36,467 bases of DNA from an uncultured Paracoccaceae bacterium (GCA_913061275.1 CAJXSR010000007.1:93410-129876); one strand, 5' to 3'. Counted from the stretch's first letter, positions 27,215-36,036 are shown. Notes: a model not told the origin generated them from the sequence alone. Made by a program: numbers and translations.

Positions 27215-27316
27215 CGTGGCCTCTAAAGAGGGGGGAAGAGGCCAAGCTGACAGGGGAAGCCAGCCGTTCGATGTATGATATACGTAGGGCGAACCGCTTT
27301 CCGTCGCAAGTATATG

Positions 27317-27970
27317 TCACTCATTTGTGAGCATTCGTAAGCTCTGCGTTACATCTGTTCGAATAGCCAATTTCAGCCCAGGTTCATCACCTGCTTTTAA
27401 AGCTGAAATAACCATTCGATGATTGTCAGATGCATCACGACGTTGCAGTTTTTCATACAAAACAGTCATCGTTGGGCTTAGCTGCAACCACACGGTTTCA
27501 ACCATTGCCAGCATTGCAGGTGCTTGCGCACGTAAATAAAGTGTTCGGTGGAATTCCAGATTTGCCCGGATATATGCGACAGGTTTATTTTTGACGATTG
27601 CCTGCGATATGGTGCTGTTAATTGTATAGAGCCGTTCAATAAGCGCCATGTGCGCCCGTGGTAATGCACGGCTTGCCAGTTCTGGTTCCAACAGTGCGCG
27701 GATAGAAGCCAGTTCTTCAATCCGTTCCGTCGATAATACAGGTGCAGTCACACGCCCTGTTGACGAAACAGAGACCGCCCCTTCTGCAGATAAGCGGCGT
27801 ACAGCTTCGCGTGCAGGTGTCATACTGGCCCCATATTTTTGCGCAATTCCGCGAATGGTCAATGCCATACCTGCCTCTATTTCGCCGTGCATAAGTTCAC
27901 CGCGCAAAGACCGGTAAACCCGTTCATGATGCGGGATAGTTTTTTCTGTATGGCCATCTTTTTTAAGCAT
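27317..27970 (-). CDS. GntR-family regulator, FadR/FCD subfamily
   Basis: From ATG 27970 the protein has 217 residues; a GTG two codons upstream is an alternative. The N-terminal winged helix reads ERVYRSLRGELMHGEIEAGMALTIRGIAQKYGASMTPAREAVRRLSAEGAV, a textbook GntR DNA-binding domain. The C-terminal FCD helical domain (about residues 80-210) normally binds a small acid, often through a metal held by Asp/Asn and three His. Here EFHRTLY and DNHRMV supply two His, but the third expected His position reads RTDVTQ, with Asp. A single TGTGATCACA palindrome lies 8 bases before the ATG, probably for autoregulation. The same sequence is paired before sdhC and sucC, so this protein is the best local candidate to control them. 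Confidence 0.9.
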   Translation of the reverse strand: MLKKDGHTEKTIPHHERVYRSLRGELMHGEIEAGMALTIRGIAQKYGASMTPAREAVRRLSAEGAVSVSSTGRVTAPVLSTERIEELASIRALLEPELASRALPRAHMALIERLYTINSTISQAIVKNKPVAYIRANLEFHRTLYLRAQAPAMLAMVETVWLQLSPTMTVLYEKLQRRDASDNHRMVISALKAGDEPGLKLAIRTDVTQSLRMLTNE

Positions 27971-27977
27971 ACCCACA

Positions 27978-27987
27978 TGTGATCACA
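27978..27987. promoter_or_regulatory. Single TGTGATCACA operator at the GntR gene start
   Basis: The perfect palindrome lies 7 bases upstream of the GntR ATG codon (minus strand). A possible -35 box TTGACT lies at 27999-28004 on the minus strand, so the palindrome would overlap the -10/start region, a usual place for a repressor site. A 7-bp inverted repeat CAAGATG/CATCTTG (28002-28025) also overlaps the -35 box. Confidence 0.75.
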
Positions 27988-28139
27988 AATGCCAAAACAG
28001 TCAAGATGTTAATGCATGCATCTTGTAATCGTAAAACAGACTTACCCGGCACAGTTGAAATAAATTGATGCATGTGGTCTATTTCTTGAAAGAATATATA
28101 ATCCAATACCTTGGACATTAGCATTTTAGGAAAAAGTAT

Positions 28140-29489
28140 GTGGCGAAAGCCGATTTGACTAAATCACCGCAGTTCCTTCAATGGGTTACTAAGATTGGTA
28201 CGTTCTTATGTTTATCAATACTGGTGGCGTGTGCCGCTCCACAATCATTAACCGGAACACCTACGCTGTATCTTAAAAAAGAATATCCAGCTAACGCTAT
28301 TCCCAAAACATTGCAAACCACAGACCCCAAATTATTTTTTATTACCGACCGTTTTTTGTCAGATAACTGGACAGATGAAGCGCCCTATTCGTCAGATCGG
28401 TCGCCCTCTATGGCATTCGGCGAGGTGACAGTTTCATTTGGAGATAAAATAAGTTGGCCCAAACTGGTTGAATACAGCACCACAAAAGATCGCGGTAAAC
28501 AGATTAGACTTCAAATTACAGATGCCGATGAATTGATCCGGTTTCCATCAACACCATTACTGTTCACACAAGACGACAATCAGGTGGAAGCCCTTAAAAA
28601 CCCACCTTACCGGATCTATAAAAGGCGTGAAGTGGAATTTAAAAACAGGCTTTCCAGCTTGTTAAAACAGGCCAATCGCAACGAAGTGGTTTTATATGTT
28701 CACGGCATCAACAATGAGTTTAGTGATGCTGCATACACTATGGCCGATCTTTGGCACTTTTCCGGTCGCATCGGGGTGCCGATATTTTTCACATGGCCGT
28801 CAGGTTCGGGTGGGCCGTTGGGGTATCTAAAAGATCGCGAAAGCGGTTAATATTCCATTTATCACTTGAAAGAAACACTGCGTTTAATATCACAAACCCC
28901 TGGTCTTGGGAAACTTCACATCATTGCCCATAGCCGTGGCACAGACGTGGTTACAACTGCAATGCGTGAACTTATCATAGAACAGCGCGGGCGCAGTTTA
29001 CATGTCAGCAAGAAGTACAAAGTAGAAAATTTGATTTTAGCGGCACCTGACCTTGATTTTGGTGTTGTGCGCCAACGGTTGATAGCGGAAAATTTCGGGC
29101 AAGCTTTTGGCAATATCAACATTTATGTTAATCGCAAAGACGGCGCCTTAAAATTTGCACAAAGAATAGCCAGCGGTCAACGCACCGGGCAGTTATCAGT
29201 TACAGATTTGGAAAATATCGACCGTGAAATATATGCCCGCGTTGGAAATGTACATTTTATTGATGTTGAAAATGCAGATGGCGCGTCCAATCACAGCTAC
29301 TTCAGACAAAACCCAAATGTTCTTTCAGATATTGCATTGACCCTGCAAACTGGCGCCGCCCCAGGTGGCACAGACCGACCCTTGTTGCCGATTTCTGGAA
29401 ACTTCTGGAAACTGTCAAAGTTCTACCCGTTTGATTTACCGCCCGATGGGTTCGTACCTGGAAAACAAAGCCTACGGGATCGTAAATAA
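28140..29489 (+). pseudogene. Alpha/beta hydrolase lipoprotein (DUF900 type) interrupted by one in-frame stop
   Basis: Starting at GTG 28140 with AGGA 8 bases before it, the frame runs 236 codons, meets TAA at 28848-28850, and continues in the same frame to 29489 (450 codons including both stops). The N-terminus has a lipoprotein signal with lipobox LVAC. The first part holds the DUF900 nucleophile-side block VVLYVHGINNEFSDAAYTMADLW and FFTWPSGSGGPLGYLKDRESG. The part after the stop begins YSIYHLKETL and holds the nucleophile elbow HIIAHSRGTD and later APDLDF and NHSYF (likely His). Family members read DRESALYS-like at this spot, so one T-to-A change from TTA would explain the stop. Without readthrough the catalytic Ser is lost. 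Confidence 0.8.
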
Positions 29490-29507
29490 TCCCGTCCCAA
29501 TCAGCCC

Positions 29508-30194
29508 TTAAAATGCATAACGGTGTAACAAAGCCCCGTTCTGTTTTAGCCATTGCCGTCTTTCTTTATATTCAGGAAAGATATTCGCGACCAACGCCCA
29601 ATATGCTTGTGAATGGTTCATCTCTATCAAATGGCATACTTCATGGGCTGCAACATAGGCCTGAACCTGCCTTGGGGCCATGATAAGGCGCCATGAATAC
29701 ATCAAATTACCCTCTGATGTACAAGAACCCCAGCGCGATCTTGTATCGCGTATTGTAACCCGCCCGATCGGTCGCGCCAGTTTATCGGCGTAATAGACCG
29801 ATGCGGCAACCATACGTTCGCGTGCAATGGTTTTGTAATAACCGCGCAGCTTTGCAGCAAGCTTATCAGCTTGGCCCGGGACGTATAGAATACCATCTTC
29901 ATACCGCACAGAGCGGCCTGTACCTTGTCTGATCTCACATTCCACACCATCAAATAAAATAGTGCTGCCAAAATTAAGTGTTTGGGGCTTCACCCGCGTT
30001 GCCAGATGCTTGCGTATCCAGCCTTCTTGTATTCTGGCAAATTCAATAGCCGCTTCCAAACTGGCAAATCTGGGAACTGTCAAATTTACAGTCCCGGTTG
30101 CATTGGACATCCGCAACGAATATCTGCGCGCCCGCATAGAGCGCTTTATCATTATCTGGATCGGGGGATCACCAATTTCTATTTGCTCTATCAT
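29508..30194 (-). CDS. YgjP-type zinc metallopeptidase (SprT/M48-like)
   Basis: A 228-residue protein. The zinc motif is HEVCH (HExxH) in VQAYVAAHEVCHLIEMNHS, with a downstream FW/YW-containing segment HSQAYWALVANIFPEYKERRQWLKQNG, which is typical of the YgjP-like metallopeptidase domain (third ligand His in NHS). The upstream RVTIRDTRSRWGSCTSEGNLMYSWRLIMAP block is the other family hallmark. The N-terminal half forms a beta-rich domain with many basic residues (RRYSLRMSNATGTVNLTVPRF). It is probably cytoplasmic; the substrate is unknown. It converges on the broken hydrolase gene with 18 bases between the stop codons, and is divergent from the FYDLN gene. Confidence 0.88.
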   Translation of the reverse strand: MIEQIEIGDPPIQIMIKRSMRARRYSLRMSNATGTVNLTVPRFASLEAAIEFARIQEGWIRKHLATRVKPQTLNFGSTILFDGVECEIRQGTGRSVRYEDGILYVPGQADKLAAKLRGYYKTIARERMVAASVYYADKLARPIGRVTIRDTRSRWGSCTSEGNLMYSWRLIMAPRQVQAYVAAHEVCHLIEMNHSQAYWALVANIFPEYKERRQWLKQNGALLHRYAF

Positions 30195-30278
30195 TAACCC
30201 TGTGTAGGGCTTTTATACCCAGCTTAAAACCATGTTTTTCACTTGGTCATCAAGTTTATCAATTCAGGCTTTGACAAG

Positions 30279-30329
30279 CCTTACAGGTTGTGGCAGTTGG
30301 CAACACGGAATTAATAATGACCTGTAAGG
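30279..30329 (+). promoter_or_regulatory. Inverted repeat covering the FYDLN-gene ribosome site
   Basis: CCTTACAGGT (30279-30288) is the exact complement of ACCTGTAAGG (30320-30329), which contains most of the AAGGGG ribosome site for ATG 30339. If both arms are in the leader RNA, pairing would hide the ribosome site. Confidence 0.45.
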
Positions 30330-30338
30330 GGATTTAAA

Positions 30339-30683
30339 ATGGCTGAAGAAGCTTGGGGCGTAAAACGTGTCTGCCCAGAAACTGGAAAACGTTTTTACGA
30401 CTTGAATAAAGATCCAATAGTCAGCCCATACACTGACATTGAATATGAATTGTCTTTCTTTTCGAATGACAAATCAAAAACGTCTATGACGGATAAAGCC
30501 GACAAAGCAAATGTTGCAAAAGCAACTGAAGATGATTTGACGGATGAAGTTGATGTACTGGATGATGATGACACAGATATTGATGTAGATCTGGGTGATG
30601 ACGTTCTGGATGATAGCGATGACGACGATACTGTTCCCTTGGAAGAGATTGCCGACGTAGCAGCGCCAACAGACGACAGCTAG
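30339..30683 (+). CDS. TIGR02300 / FYDLN acid family protein
   Basis: This 114-residue protein has the family signature at the N-terminus: WGVKRVCPETGKRFYDLNKDPIVSPYT (FYDLN motif). A very acidic tail runs from about residue 70 (DEVDVLDDDDTDIDVDLGDDVLDDSDDDD). The single Cys near a short turn could be half of a degenerate zinc ribbon, but no second CxxC is present. The family is common in alphaproteobacteria and its role is unknown to me. AAGGGG lies 7 bases before ATG 30339, inside a possible hairpin. A terminator follows the stop codon, and tRNA-Ala lies downstream on the same strand. Confidence 0.92.
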   Translation: MAEEAWGVKRVCPETGKRFYDLNKDPIVSPYTDIEYELSFFSNDKSKTSMTDKADKANVAKATEDDLTDEVDVLDDDDTDIDVDLGDDVLDDSDDDDTVPLEEIADVAAPTDDS

Positions 30684-30703
30684 AACTAACAGAACTTGAA
30701 TTG

Positions 30704-30727
30704 GGGCGGCTTTTGTTGCCCTTTTTT
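30704..30727 (+). terminator. Intrinsic terminator of the FYDLN gene
   Basis: GGGCGGC and GTTGCCC pair over 7 bp (two G-T) around a TTTT loop and are followed by TTTTTT. It begins 21 bases after the stop codon. Confidence 0.8.
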
Positions 30728-30880
30728 ATTGCCTATTATCATGCCCCAGTTTTATCTACACTCTTCTTTGTTCTATGGGTTGCAAGAGGTTATATATTTG
30801 CCATCTAAAATGCAGGCCAGATACACAACGCAGAAACTGGGCGCAGTTCTAGAATAGCGATAGAGATACAGCCGAATTAA

Positions 30881-30894
30881 TATAACATGTTATA
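30881..30894. promoter_or_regulatory. Perfect 14-bp palindrome upstream of tRNA-Ala
   Basis: TATAACATGTTATA lies 65 bases before the tRNA. A possible promoter follows: TTGCCA at 30905-30910 and TAAGTA at 30928-30933 with a 17-base spacer. The palindrome may be an operator or chance AT-rich symmetry. Confidence 0.35.
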
Positions 30895-30958
30895 GCGTTT
30901 TCGCTTGCCAAGCTTTGCACTATTTTCTAAGTAACCCGAAGTGTTGTTTACACAATAC

Positions 30959-31034
30959 GGGGCCTTAGCTCAGCTGGGAGAGCGCTTCGCTGGCAGCGAA
31001 GAGGTCAGGAGTTCGATCCTCCTAGGCTCCACCA
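30959..31034 (+). tRNA. tRNA-Ala (anticodon GGC)
   Basis: The 76-base gene folds as a standard cloverleaf. The acceptor stem GGGGCCT pairs with AGGCTCC and includes the G3:U70 pair that identifies alanine tRNAs. The D-arm is AGCTCAGCTGGGAGAGC, the anticodon stem CTTCGC-TGGCA-GCGAAG carries anticodon GGC (reads GCC), the variable loop is AGGTC, and the T-arm has GTTCGATC. CCA is encoded at the 3' end. The DNA beyond it looks accessory, but I found no second copy of the tRNA 3' end within the window to mark an integrated element. Confidence 0.97.
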
Positions 31035-31778
31035 ATAAATCAATGACTTAGCTGTTTTTTACGAAGTGCCCTTAAGTTCATTGAACTCAAGTTCTATATT
31101 TCCCTGAAGTTTTTGTAAGAAATAACGATATAAACAATACTTTCTTGAAGTCTATTTTATAGAACCACATGAGCATAAAATGTCGTAAATGATGAAAATC
31201 TCTGAAAAACAACAAAAACCATACAATACAAAAGCTTAGTAATTTTTGCCCCGTCCACGTGCCGTGCTAAAGCCGTGTGAATCTTGCTCTTTTTGTACCG
31301 TGTAATCGGAAATGGTTTGTATTAACGTCTAGAGAGCGATCCTAAAGCTTGCTGGTCGGTTGGGAATGATTCATGCTGAGTTAGCAAGGGAAGCCAATTT
31401 GCGTGGAATTTTAACTACTCGAAATAACGAATGGTCGCGAGCAACTGTCAATCGTACACTCAAGAAATTAGCGGAATACAAGGCAGACAATCAAGAGAGC
31501 GGCAAATCTTGAAATATTGCTCAACATCGCAATATCAAGTGAACTCGTGAGGCCCATTTTAAAGAGTCCCTGGCGAGATGTCTGGCCTGACTGCTACGCA
31601 TGCATATGTGGGCTGTGTAGGTGCTGCCAGTGACGCCCTATGAGCGGCTGCGCTCACATTTCAGAAGATTGTAAAAACTATCGTTAGTGCGCTTACAGCG
31701 AATGTCTACTTCTCCGCACTTTTATACTTCGCTAGAAACTGGTTCACAGCCCATTTGAGCTATATGCAGCGGTTCTTA
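31035..31778. other. Gene-poor stretch between tRNA-Ala and the AEC transporter
   Basis: Apart from a short recombinase-like remnant (31333-31512) I see no convincing gene, terminator or repeat. The composition is AT-rich at the left end and more mixed after 31300, which suggests a patchwork of old insertions at the tRNA. Confidence 0.5.
31333..31512 (+). pseudogene. Remnant resembling a serine-recombinase C-terminal segment
   Basis: Between an in-frame TAG and TGA, the frame reads HAELAREANLRGILTTRNN, then EWSRATVNRTLKKLAEYKA. This resembles the recombinase-domain pattern in large serine recombinases (ELNRRGI-T-RG--W---TV-R-L). Only about 60 codons remain, with no catalytic N-terminal domain, so it is a fragment at most. 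Its place 300 bases after tRNA-Ala fits an old integration event. The similarity is by eye only. Confidence 0.35.
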
Positions 31779-32714
31779 TCACGTATTGAAAAAAGCCTGG
31801 GCCAAAACCAAGGTTACAGGAATGCTGATAAAACTCAACGCGGTTTGAACCGTAACAATTGCAGCCATAACAGGGGCATCTCCATCCATTTGACGGGCCA
31901 ACGTATAAGAGGCGGAAGCCGTTGGCGCGGATGCAAATAGCAATGCAATCATAGTCTGTGTTTCGGTCAAGCCAATGCTGATCGCAATGATGAAAGTTAC
32001 AGCTGGAAACACAATCATCTTACCTAGAGTTGCTAGCAGCATGGGAATGGCCGACGTTGCCATCGCCCGTATACGAATGCTCGCGCCTACGCTCAGCAAT
32101 ACAATGGGCAATGCGGCTTGGCCCAGAATACGTGTCATATCATGTAAGATTGGAATTTCATTAGCAATCAAATAGTTACAACTAATACCAGCCCCTACAG
32201 CTAATAACAGTGGATTACGCATCAAATCGCGCAATATACTTGGTATCAATCCAAACCCCGTTTTATTTGAAGTCATAATTACCATTAGTGACACAACAGT
32301 CAGATTGGTTGTCGGTATCAACATTGCAGATATCAATGTGGCCATTGCCAAACCGTCTTGCCCAAACATCAGCTCTGCCAAGGCAAGTGCAATAAATGTG
32401 TTGTGGCGCGCAGACCCCTGCATAACTGACGATGCCGTAGCCCCTGATAAAGATGAAATCCGCCAGACAGCAATGCCGTACAGAAGTGCAATCGCAAATG
32501 CCCCCAAAACCGCCATAGCGAAGGCACCTAATAGGGCTAAGTCAAAGTCGGTTGTAGATGTTTTATAAAACAACAATGATGGCATCAGAACCCAATAGAC
32601 CAACTTGTCGTTTAGCAGCCAAAACTCAAAACTTGGGATCCCACCACGCCGCAATACATGCCCTAAGACAATCAGCCCGAATATTGGGGCAATAAGCAAC
32701 GCGACTTGTATCAT
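31779..32714 (-). CDS. AEC family transporter (auxin efflux carrier type)
   Basis: A 311-residue inner-membrane protein with about ten hydrophobic helices in two five-helix halves. Family blocks are LIAPIFGLIVLGHVLRRGGI at the N-terminus, YWVLMPSLLFYKTS, QGSARHNTFIALALAELMFG and, in the second half, GQAALPIVLLSVGASIRI and the final FASAPTASASYTLARQMDGDAPVMAAIVTVQT. Such carriers move organic acids or similar anions; the substrate cannot be told. The gene is intact and stands alone, flanked on both sides by gene-poor DNA. That may mean it travelled with the surrounding material or that insertions landed around it. Confidence 0.9.
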   Translation of the reverse strand: MIQVALLIAPIFGLIVLGHVLRRGGIPSFEFWLLNDKLVYWVLMPSLLFYKTSTTDFDLALLGAFAMAVLGAFAIALLYGIAVWRISSLSGATASSVMQGSARHNTFIALALAELMFGQDGLAMATLISAMLIPTTNLTVVSLMVIMTSNKTGFGLIPSILRDLMRNPLLLAVGAGISCNYLIANEIPILHDMTRILGQAALPIVLLSVGASIRIRAMATSAIPMLLATLGKMIVFPAVTFIIAISIGLTETQTMIALLFASAPTASASYTLARQMDGDAPVMAAIVTVQTALSFISIPVTLVLAQAFFNT

Positions 32715-33172
32715 GCGGTGGCACCATTCTAATTTGAAGATTGGATTACCTTATAGGGTAAAAGTTGCCAATAAACACTCTTTATAAGATTGGCACCACA
32801 GAAACCCACCGCATCACAGATTAGCCCACGTTTACAGGGATCACAAACTAACACATCAGGTGCTGCCCATAATTTTTTCGTTATAGTCACCCGTAAGTAT
32901 TCGCCATGCAAAAACGTGCTTGCTCTTTGTTGCCGAGCAAACCTACTGGAAAACTTATAGGTCGGAGATGCGTCGAGACCCTTAGTTACATACACATTGC
33001 AAATTTTCTCCAAATAACCTGCCCCGTAAGACCCGTATCGTTTGTTTTTTGTTGCTGCTCATTAAATTCTAAAAACTTCAAATAAAACTTCCACACCAAG
33101 CAAGGCTTCTACCCCCCCGACTAAGATAAGTCAGAAGAGCGAAACAACGCTTAAACTTATCAGGAGTCACAG
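32715..33172. other. Intergenic stretch before the XRE-type regulator
   Basis: A TTG-started leftward frame (32729-33013, 94 codons) exists but has no ribosome site and no recognisable family. Close to the regulator start there is an imperfect dyad GACT-AAGATA-AGTC and AGCG-AAACAA-CGCT, which could be weak operator sites. No other feature is supported. Confidence 0.4.
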
Positions 33173-33580
33173 ATGACAACCAAACAACAAACCCAATCCC
33201 CGACAGCACAATTCTTTGAACGTGCTTTATCATTTTCCACATCCACCCAGCGCGAGATAGCGAAACAAGCGGGCTTTCCGATGCCCAACGCGATTTCGAT
33301 GATGAAAAATGGACAGATGAAAGTACCAATCGAACGGATACCCGCACTTGCAAAGGCTATGGGTGTGGATCCCTCCGATTTCCTAGTGTCAGCTTTGATG
33401 GAATACCAACCTGAAGTTTGGCAGGTTCTGAAGCAAACACTTGGGGTTCATATAAATTCAGCAGAGAAAGATCTTGTTCTTCTGTATCGTCTTGCAGGTA
33501 CCAAAGGGCACATCGAGCTAAATGAGAAGGCGGGTGATCTTTTACTGTCTTTGTTTTCTATGTTGGCAAAGAAAAAGTAA
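33173..33580 (+). CDS. XRE-like helix-turn-helix DNA-binding protein
   Basis: A 135-residue protein. The helix-turn-helix reads STQREIAKQAGFPMPNAISMMKNGQMKVPIERIPALAKAMGVDPSDF (about residues 24-70), which matches the XRE/Cro pattern, with the recognition helix at MPNAISMMKNG. The C-terminal half (VWQVLKQTLGVHINSAEKDLVLLYRLAG and LLLSLFSMLAKKK) is helical and may form a dimer. AGGAG lies 8 bases upstream of ATG 33173. It could be an element-encoded repressor, since it lies in a gene-poor region near a possible replication protein, or a chromosomal orphan; sequence cannot decide. Confidence 0.82.
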   Translation: MTTKQQTQSPTAQFFERALSFSTSTQREIAKQAGFPMPNAISMMKNGQMKVPIERIPALAKAMGVDPSDFLVSALMEYQPEVWQVLKQTLGVHINSAEKDLVLLYRLAGTKGHIELNEKAGDLLLSLFSMLAKKK

Positions 33581-34324
33581 GGCGTCGGTATGCATGTGAC
33601 ATCACCTACATGCTTGGTAATTTTATGGGTCTTATAAATGCACTTATTGGCAGCTTCGATAGCCGCATTTAGAGCTTCACTGATTAGCTCTAGCAATAAT
33701 TCAGACACTCACGCGCAAACCCGCACGGAGCCAGCCAGTGAGCTTTATTTCAAGGCTGAGATCTTACCTGCCTGACATCTCATTAAATTTGATCTGAGCC
33801 CCTGAGATTCCACCAAAATGATGTAGATTTCACTCAACCAAAGGACGGGTAAATGAAGAGACAATTCACAGACAAGCTGCCCATTGCATGCCGATTTTCA
33901 GTAAATCATTTCAATACTTTTCCAATCCTGTCGGGACGAATTAAAGGCACAACATTATGGCGAACTTCTTCTACCAAAAAGCTACTAATCTGCTGCACTC
34001 AGAAAAGAGCTTCAAAAAACTTTTTGCTACCAAAAAACGAGTATATTGCACATTGACGGAGTACTAGTGCACCTGCTGGATCCCCTAATAAATAAAGGCT
34101 TTATAAACGCCCTATTCCATGCCCTTTAGGGGGTATAATTTGATCCGCTATTTACTATGGTATAGACACTTCCTTTACACCCTTAAGACAAGCATAAGAA
34201 CAACAGTTCAGAAAAGGTAATAACGGACTAACTATTGATGTGATTTAGATACCCAATATAACAATGATCACCCCCTAAGTTAAACAAAGAACGAATAGAA
34301 CGACTTGTGTCCATTAACCCTGAT
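33581..34324. other. Gene-poor stretch with possible IS remnant and inverted repeats
   Basis: Bases 33790-33860 (TGATCTGAGCCCCTGAG followed by an ATG frame beginning MKRQFTD) vaguely resemble the left end and OrfA start of an IS3-type element, but the frame then loses all similarity. TTAGGGGGT (34126-34134) and ACCCCCTAA (34270-34278) form a 9-bp inverted repeat 135 bases apart, just past the end of the possible replication gene. Two short open frames (33853-34056, 33957-34067) are not convincing genes. Confidence 0.3.
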
Positions 34325-35632
34325 CTATACGTCAAACAGTGACCATTTCTTTGTTAGTACCCTTAATGCTCTTCCTATCTTTTGATTTAGATCATCATAC
34401 CCAAGCCTATATCCCTTACTTCTAACTTTCTTTGGTTCCGGTTCACTACTGTCACGTTTATGTCTTGCTTCTTCCAACATATATTTTGCTCGATAGTATT
34501 CCTCCAACCCATAGATCCCCGTTTTAGAGAATATCGTAAGTTCCGTGCTATCCGCGGAAAGAAACCTACCTTCTTCTTTTGCTGAGATTGTCGGGTAGTA
34601 AAAATTAAATGCTAATTTTCGTAATGTTTGAAACTTAAACCCCTTTAAGTCTTCAACATTATCCAATCCAATTACTTTTGGGCTTCCATATGTATTGATG
34701 CCATTCTTTTGAAATGTGACCTCAATCCTCGCTCGCCTATCTTTGGCTTCAAGTTCTATTGCGGTTCCATTGGTCGCATTCCGTTTGTCACCAACCTTAT
34801 CCATGCTTCTAAAAGATACTTCATTGTCCCTTTTCCCAACATAGAATGTTCCATCGATTTCAGGGGCTCTGTGGTTCTTCTCATGTAGGGCTACTAATTC
34901 TTTTGTTTTCAGTTTAAGTTTTCTTACTTCTTTTACAAGATCATCATTTATCGCACCAAGGCTTTCATTCGGATCTATTAGCTTAGGTGTTTCTCCAAAT
35001 TTAGCACCCGCATATACTCTTGGTGTATCCTCAAAAACATCACTAAATACCGGATCGATAAAATGATGTTTCCTAAGAACATCAATCATTTGCCATCTTA
35101 AGAGTGAACTCTCAGCATCTCCCCGATCTTCTTGCCACATCGGGTAAAAGTCTACGGATACTTCAATGCCCCTAATTTCAATGCTTGGCACATTGACAGT
35201 ATACAACACATATTCATTGCGGATGCCGTCTATGATGATTTTTAAACTTTCTGGTGTAGGTTCCTGTACCTTGACTACAAAATGATTGCCAATGTAGCCA
35301 ATTTCCCTTTCTGGGCCAGTAACGAATACTGATACTTCTGAATTGCAGCTATTTAAACTTGCTTGAAGACGACTCTTTACAGCTTTTGCTTTGAATGTAT
35401 CTTCGGTTTCAAAGCCGATCTCCATCCAGTCAATTACGGCACTTGGTTTGAAATCATTTAAGTTCAATGCTGGCTCTAGTTGCACTCTACCTTTGAACCT
35501 AGGTTGGATTGATTGCGGATTTATAAGCCTATACTCGGTTCCATGTAATTTGGGTGATATGCCTGCTATCAGATTTTTGTTTTCAATGCGAAAAGGAGAA
35601 AAATATTCTTCAAGTAAAGTTTTGTTCTGCAT
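34325..35632 (-). CDS. Large orphan protein, possibly a Rep_trans/phage CRI-type replication initiator
   Basis: The 435-residue soluble protein matches no family I recognise with confidence. The order of some blocks recalls initiators of filamentous phages and integrative elements: AVIDWMEIGFE near residue 64, IEIRGIEVSVDFYP near 150 (like the RIDVAVD strand), GTFYVGKRDNEVSFRSMDK near 260 (like YIGSR...RIYDK), and RRARIEVTFQK near 300 (like VRFELEL). A basic C-terminus (KKVRSKGYRLGYDDLNQKIGRALRVLTKKW) could bind DNA. If this is right, the protein would nick an origin with a tyrosine. The gene is AT-rich and alone, with long empty flanks. A DNA-binding protein of other type remains possible. 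Confidence 0.4.
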   Translation of the reverse strand: MQNKTLLEEYFSPFRIENKNLIAGISPKLHGTEYRLINPQSIQPRFKGRVQLEPALNLNDFKPSAVIDWMEIGFETEDTFKAKAVKSRLQASLNSCNSEVSVFVTGPEREIGYIGNHFVVKVQEPTPESLKIIIDGIRNEYVLYTVNVPSIEIRGIEVSVDFYPMWQEDRGDAESSLLRWQMIDVLRKHHFIDPVFSDVFEDTPRVYAGAKFGETPKLIDPNESLGAINDDLVKEVRKLKLKTKELVALHEKNHRAPEIDGTFYVGKRDNEVSFRSMDKVGDKRNATNGTAIELEAKDRRARIEVTFQKNGINTYGSPKVIGLDNVEDLKGFKFQTLRKLAFNFYYPTISAKEEGRFLSADSTELTIFSKTGIYGLEEYYRAKYMLEEARHKRDSSEPEPKKVRSKGYRLGYDDLNQKIGRALRVLTKKWSLFDV

Positions 35633-36036
35633 TTATTGTACTCTTTGATCATTAATGGAGTTTCTTTCTCTGTATTTGCATGCGTTGTGGATTACACCCT
35701 AAATAAGTCGCCATAAGCCAACTTTTTGTCGCCACAATTCAATCTATGGGAGAGCTTGCGGTAAATGGGTGGAGATTGCGGTCTTTTGCACTTGGTTTAA
35801 GAATCTAACGATAGAAGTATCAAGATACTCAGTTACCTCTCATCGCGAAGTCCAATCCACGATAAGCCGCTATTATACCCCGGTCTGTATTTTTTCAGAC
35901 CATATTCGAATGATATCCTTATATGTAGATTAATATATATAATAATCAATAATTTACATACCATTATCTAACAAATTATCAAACATCATTTTAACCATAC
36001 AGGTATGAAGCTTTGATTTACACATTCATCTGCCAT
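35633..36036. other. AT-rich intergenic stretch with one hairpin
   Basis: GGTCTG-TATTTTTT-CAGACC near 35882-35901 can form a small hairpin. The next 100 bases are very AT-rich (runs of ATATATAATAATC). No gene is supported. The stretch could hold the promoter of the leftward orphan gene and the 3' flank of the SRAP gene. Confidence 0.4.

Noticed and set aside
32729-33013. 94-codon leftward open frame before the XRE regulator
   Set aside because: It starts with TTG, has no ribosome site and no recognisable pattern; the Cys residues could be chance.
33853-34056. 67-codon open frame MKRQFTD... as an IS3-type OrfA
   Set aside because: Only the first few residues resemble a transposase start; no helix-turn-helix, no OrfB and no matching right end were found, so it is mentioned only as a possible scar.
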